In this document: positions 19,477 to 21,386 of the stretch, piece by piece
Layout: every line of letters starts with the position of its first letter
Position numbering within the stretch: the first letter of the stretch is position 1
DNA from: a virus
IMG/VR virus record: IMGVR_UViG_3300025872_000367
Span: 1-21,386 of that record
Length of the DNA: 21,386 nt
Direction: 5' to 3' (one strand)
Position numbers and translations under genes: made by a program
The notes under the pieces: generated by a model
What the model was told of the DNA's origin: nothing
Databases searched by the model: none
What the model saw: the letters and a program-made list of their open reading frames with translations, nothing else

Positions 19477-20269
19477 CGAAACCACGCCGCCTCCCCGCAT
19501 CTTGCTTTGTGGGGAAGCAGCCTCCGGCAAGACCGGATCACTGGCACAGCTTGCCAACGCAGGCTACCGCCTCATGATCCACGACTTCGACGCCAACACG
19601 CGCGTCATTGGATCATATCTGCGCGACAACGCAGCCGACGTTTACGTCAGCACCTACGCTGCCGCCAAGATCACGGGCACCAACCTGTTCACAGGCGCGT
19701 CCGGCCAAGCAACCAAGCAGGCGCTCGACGAGATGCGGCGCTTCTGCAAGATGCTTGAACACTGGAAGGTGGTGGGCAGCGAGGACCTCGGGGCCTGTAC
19801 TACATGGACCTCGAAGGATGTGGTCGTCATCGACAGCGGCACCTTCCTTGGCGAACTGCTGCTGCTTGCTGCACAGGAGGACCCCGAAGCCAAGCGTGAT
19901 GGGCGTTCCCTCTACAACGTGGCAGGCAAATACTACGGCGCCATCCTCGATCACCTGACCGGGCCTAAGATGGGCGCGTCCGTGATTGTGCTGACACACA
20001 TCATGCAGACGGGCGACACCGACGACCAAGGCAAGATCATTGGCAAGGCCCGTGACGTGCCCGTCGGCGTAGGCGTCAAGTTCTCCAAGAAGATGCAGAC
20101 CTACTTCTCGGACATCTGGCACCTCGAAGTGGACCGTGCTGGCAACCGCTCCTTCAAGACGGCAGCCACTGACAAGGCTTCGCTTCGCACCTCTGCGCCC
20201 AACCTCATCAAAGCAGTCGAACCCTTCGACCTCGCCTCGATGATGGATCGCCTCACAGGGAGCAAGTGA
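19463..20269 (+). CDS. Sak4-like RecA-fold ATPase, phage recombinase
   Basis: This is a 268-residue ATPase. Walker A is G17-EAAS-GKT24, Walker B is VVVID124, and VIVLTHIMQTG follows as the sensor-like region. Size and spacing match phage Sak4-type single-strand annealing/RecA-core proteins, which pair with a phage single-strand-binding protein. The ATG at 19463 overlaps the nuclease gene by 14 bases; the frame upstream lies wholly inside that gene and is rejected. The codons are clearly richer in G/C at third positions than those of the small genes at 12147-13025, possibly a different origin. Confidence 0.82.
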   Translation: MPKFNETTPPPRILLCGEAASGKTGSLAQLANAGYRLMIHDFDANTRVIGSYLRDNAADVYVSTYAAAKITGTNLFTGASGQATKQALDEMRRFCKMLEHWKVVGSEDLGACTTWTSKDVVVIDSGTFLGELLLLAAQEDPEAKRDGRSLYNVAGKYYGAILDHLTGPKMGASVIVLTHIMQTGDTDDQGKIIGKARDVPVGVGVKFSKKMQTYFSDIWHLEVDRAGNRSFKTAATDKASLRTSAPNLIKAVEPFDLASMMDRLTGSK

Positions 20270-20270
20270 C

Positions 20271-20498
20271 ATGGAACCCATAGCCTTCAAAGACATCGAC
20301 GGCGACCTCCTCCACCTAAACTGGATCAAGCCAGTGCCCTATAGAGAGATATCCAAATTTACGAATACCTTGTCGGTGGAGATCGAGATGGTCACAGTAA
20401 GCGCAGAGCCTTGCATCTACTTCAACGCCGACCAACTACGCGACCTAGCCAAGAAGCTAGTCGAAGCTGCCGACTTCCTCGACGCCCAAGGAGTATGA
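20271..20498 (+). CDS. 75-residue protein, copy 2 of an intragenomic duplicate
   Basis: This is a near copy of the protein at 12798-13025 (71 of 75 residues, about 95% DNA identity), with I27, D53 and a different C terminus (DAQGV). Identity begins at the ATG and ends at the stop region; the flanking sequences differ, apart from a short GGGAGC before the start. It lies one base after the Sak4-like gene and one ATGA step before the next gene, so it has been placed neatly into the operon. The function is unknown. Confidence 0.8.
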   Translation: MEPIAFKDIDGDLLHLNWIKPVPYREISKFTNTLSVEIEMVTVSAEPCIYFNADQLRDLAKKLVEAADFLDAQGV

Positions 20499-20500
20499 TC

Positions 20501-20818
20501 ATGCGCGCTGAAAATTTTGGGACGGATGCTTTCAAGCTGGTACGTCATGATGGCACGGACACTTCCTTCGAGGCTGCCGAAGCTGTCGATACCACTCGCC
20601 TTGAAGGCATGGTCTACGATTTCATTTTGTCGACAGGAACAACAGGCTGCATTTCAGATGAAGTGCGCGCCAACTTTCCTGACTTTGCATACTCAAGCAT
20701 CACTGCTCGCTACAGAGCATTGCTTGACAAGAACTTTATAGCAGACACTGGCGTGCGGCGCCCTGGTAATTCGGGTCGCAAACAGCGCGTCATGGTTGCT
20801 ACAAAATATCTGGGCTAA
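20501..20818 (+). CDS. Winged-helix-like DNA-binding protein
   Basis: This is a 105-residue protein. After a 30-residue variable start, DTTRLEGMVYDFILSTGTTGCISDEV, SSITARYRALLDKNFIADTG and RRPGNSGRKQRVMVATKYL follow the helix, helix-turn-helix and wing pattern of small phage replication/regulatory proteins (R-ALL--GFI-DTG-RR--SGR). It probably binds DNA. The ATG at 20501 has AAGGAG at 7 bases; an ATG at 20495 is too close to that site. It sits between the duplicate gene and the SSB promoter, so control of early expression or origin activity is plausible. Confidence 0.7.
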   Translation: MRAENFGTDAFKLVRHDGTDTSFEAAEAVDTTRLEGMVYDFILSTGTTGCISDEVRANFPDFAYSSITARYRALLDKNFIADTGVRRPGNSGRKQRVMVATKYLG

Positions 20819-20822
20819 AGAC

Positions 20823-20851
20823 TTGACAGGGTGGTGGCCCGGATGTATACG
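20823..20851 (+). promoter_or_regulatory. Promoter of the SSB-like gene
   Basis: TTGACA (20823-20828), a 17-bp spacer and TATACG (20846-20851), in the 79-base gap before the SSB-like gene. It gives a short leader of about 40 bases with GGAG before the ATG. The perfect -35 matches those of the leftward and rightward operons. Confidence 0.65.
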
Positions 20852-20897
20852 CCATCCTGTTCCTATGTGAACGCAACCCTTATGGAGAACCCAGCCA

Positions 20898-21356
20898 ATG
20901 GCTGACCTTTTTGATACCGTTATCAGCAACACCGCTTCGGATCGTCCGGCTTTCCGCCAGGCCCCGGCAGGCGACTATCTGGTGGCTGTTCGCAGCGCCA
21001 AGATCGTGAAGGCCAACAGCGGTACGCAGGGCATCGAGCTTGAGTTCACTGTCATGGAGCCGATGCACTCCGAAGACATGTCGGGCGTGGACCTTTCCAA
21101 GTGCCGCCTCCGTGACACGCAGTGGGTCACCGACAAGACCCTGTCCTACGTGCAAGACCGTCTGTCTCGCATCACGCCGGAGACCGTGGGCAATAGCATC
21201 CGCGACGCCCTCGACATCCTGCCCGGCAACGAGGTGGTCGTGAACCTGTCTCACGAAACCATGCAGCGTGACGGCACTCCGCTGAACACGCCGCGCCTCA
21301 AGGTCGAACGCTACTACTCTGTCGAGTGGTATACCACCAACAAGCGGGCCGCATAA
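20898..21356 (+). CDS. Single-strand DNA-binding-like (DUF669-type) protein
   Basis: This is a 152-residue protein. FRQAPAGDYLVAVRSAKIVK, then GTQGIELEFTVMEP, and WVTDKTLSYVQDRLSRI with a C-terminal DGTPLNTPRLKVERYYS strand fit OB-fold-like phage proteins that accompany Sak4 or RecA-type recombinases and bind single-stranded DNA. No acidic SSB tail is visible. The ATG has GGAG 10 bases upstream and its own promoter, which suits the high amounts such proteins need. The family assignment rests on the PAGDYLV/IELEF pattern and genome context. Confidence 0.7.
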   Translation: MADLFDTVISNTASDRPAFRQAPAGDYLVAVRSAKIVKANSGTQGIELEFTVMEPMHSEDMSGVDLSKCRLRDTQWVTDKTLSYVQDRLSRITPETVGNSIRDALDILPGNEVVVNLSHETMQRDGTPLNTPRLKVERYYSVEWYTTNKRAA

Positions 21357-21386
21357 CTCCGGCTTCGCTAACAACAGGGGGAGTAG
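21357..21386 (+). other. Window end, probable ribosome site for the next gene
   Basis: After the SSB-like stop, 30 bases remain, ending in GGGGGAG-TAG. The purine run could be the ribosome site of the next plus-strand gene, whose start is outside the window. Confidence 0.35.

Noticed and set aside
1-21386. Prophage or lysogeny genes
   Set aside because: No integrase, excisionase, recognised repressor or attachment site is visible; the switch-like region alone does not show lysogeny.

Overview
The window is part of a tailed double-stranded DNA phage genome (Caudoviricetes). It encodes tail-fibre-like proteins, a tail assembly chaperone-like protein, a phage-type class II ribonucleotide reductase, flavin-dependent ThyX, an rIIA/rIIB pair, a Gp88-family protein, a PD-(D/E)XK nuclease, a RecA-fold Sak4-like ATPase and a single-strand-binding-like protein. 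No ribosomal RNA, tRNA, integrase or CRISPR array was seen. Host-type -35/-10 promoters with 17-bp spacers suggest dependence on bacterial sigma-70 RNA polymerase. The cobalamin-dependent reductase and the DUF1289-like protein fit an environmental proteobacterial host, possibly alphaproteobacterial, but this is inference.

Left arm (1-9684, all minus strand). Read in the direction of transcription, it starts from a strong promoter at 9741-9713. Two 65-residue helical proteins come first, then ThyX, the monomeric class II reductase, a DUF1289-like cysteine protein and a terminator hairpin. Two small acidic proteins follow. Next is a tail block: a 642-residue coiled-coil fibre, a 157-residue paralogue of its C-terminal domain, a 674-residue repeat protein, a GIY-YIG endonuclease slotted into the operon, a tail assembly chaperone-like protein, and the first 12 codons of another gene.

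Central control region (about 9685-12146). It is mostly non-coding. It holds divergent promoters over a cluster of CGACAT boxes, two related copies of an element in which GTGAG/CTCAC inverted repeats flank an AT-rich core (9895-10090 and 11434-11609), a C-rich low-complexity tract, and a long structured leader. Two isolated genes lie here: a 63-residue plus-strand gene and a 147-residue minus-strand gene with its own promoter and a strong terminator. The two AT-cored elements are the best origin or switch candidates.

Right arm (12147-21386, all plus strand). The likely early operon starts with small, tightly packed proteins, including a 32-residue Trp/Arg-rich peptide linked by TAATG to the next gene. 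It continues with the Gp88 homologue, rIIA and rIIB, which end at a UUCG-loop hairpin. A recombination and replication block follows: nuclease, Sak4-like ATPase, a winged-helix-like protein, and an SSB-like protein behind its own promoter. One 75-residue gene occurs twice, at 12798 and 20271, about 95% identical in DNA. Translational coupling (ATGA, GTGA, TAATG) is common throughout.
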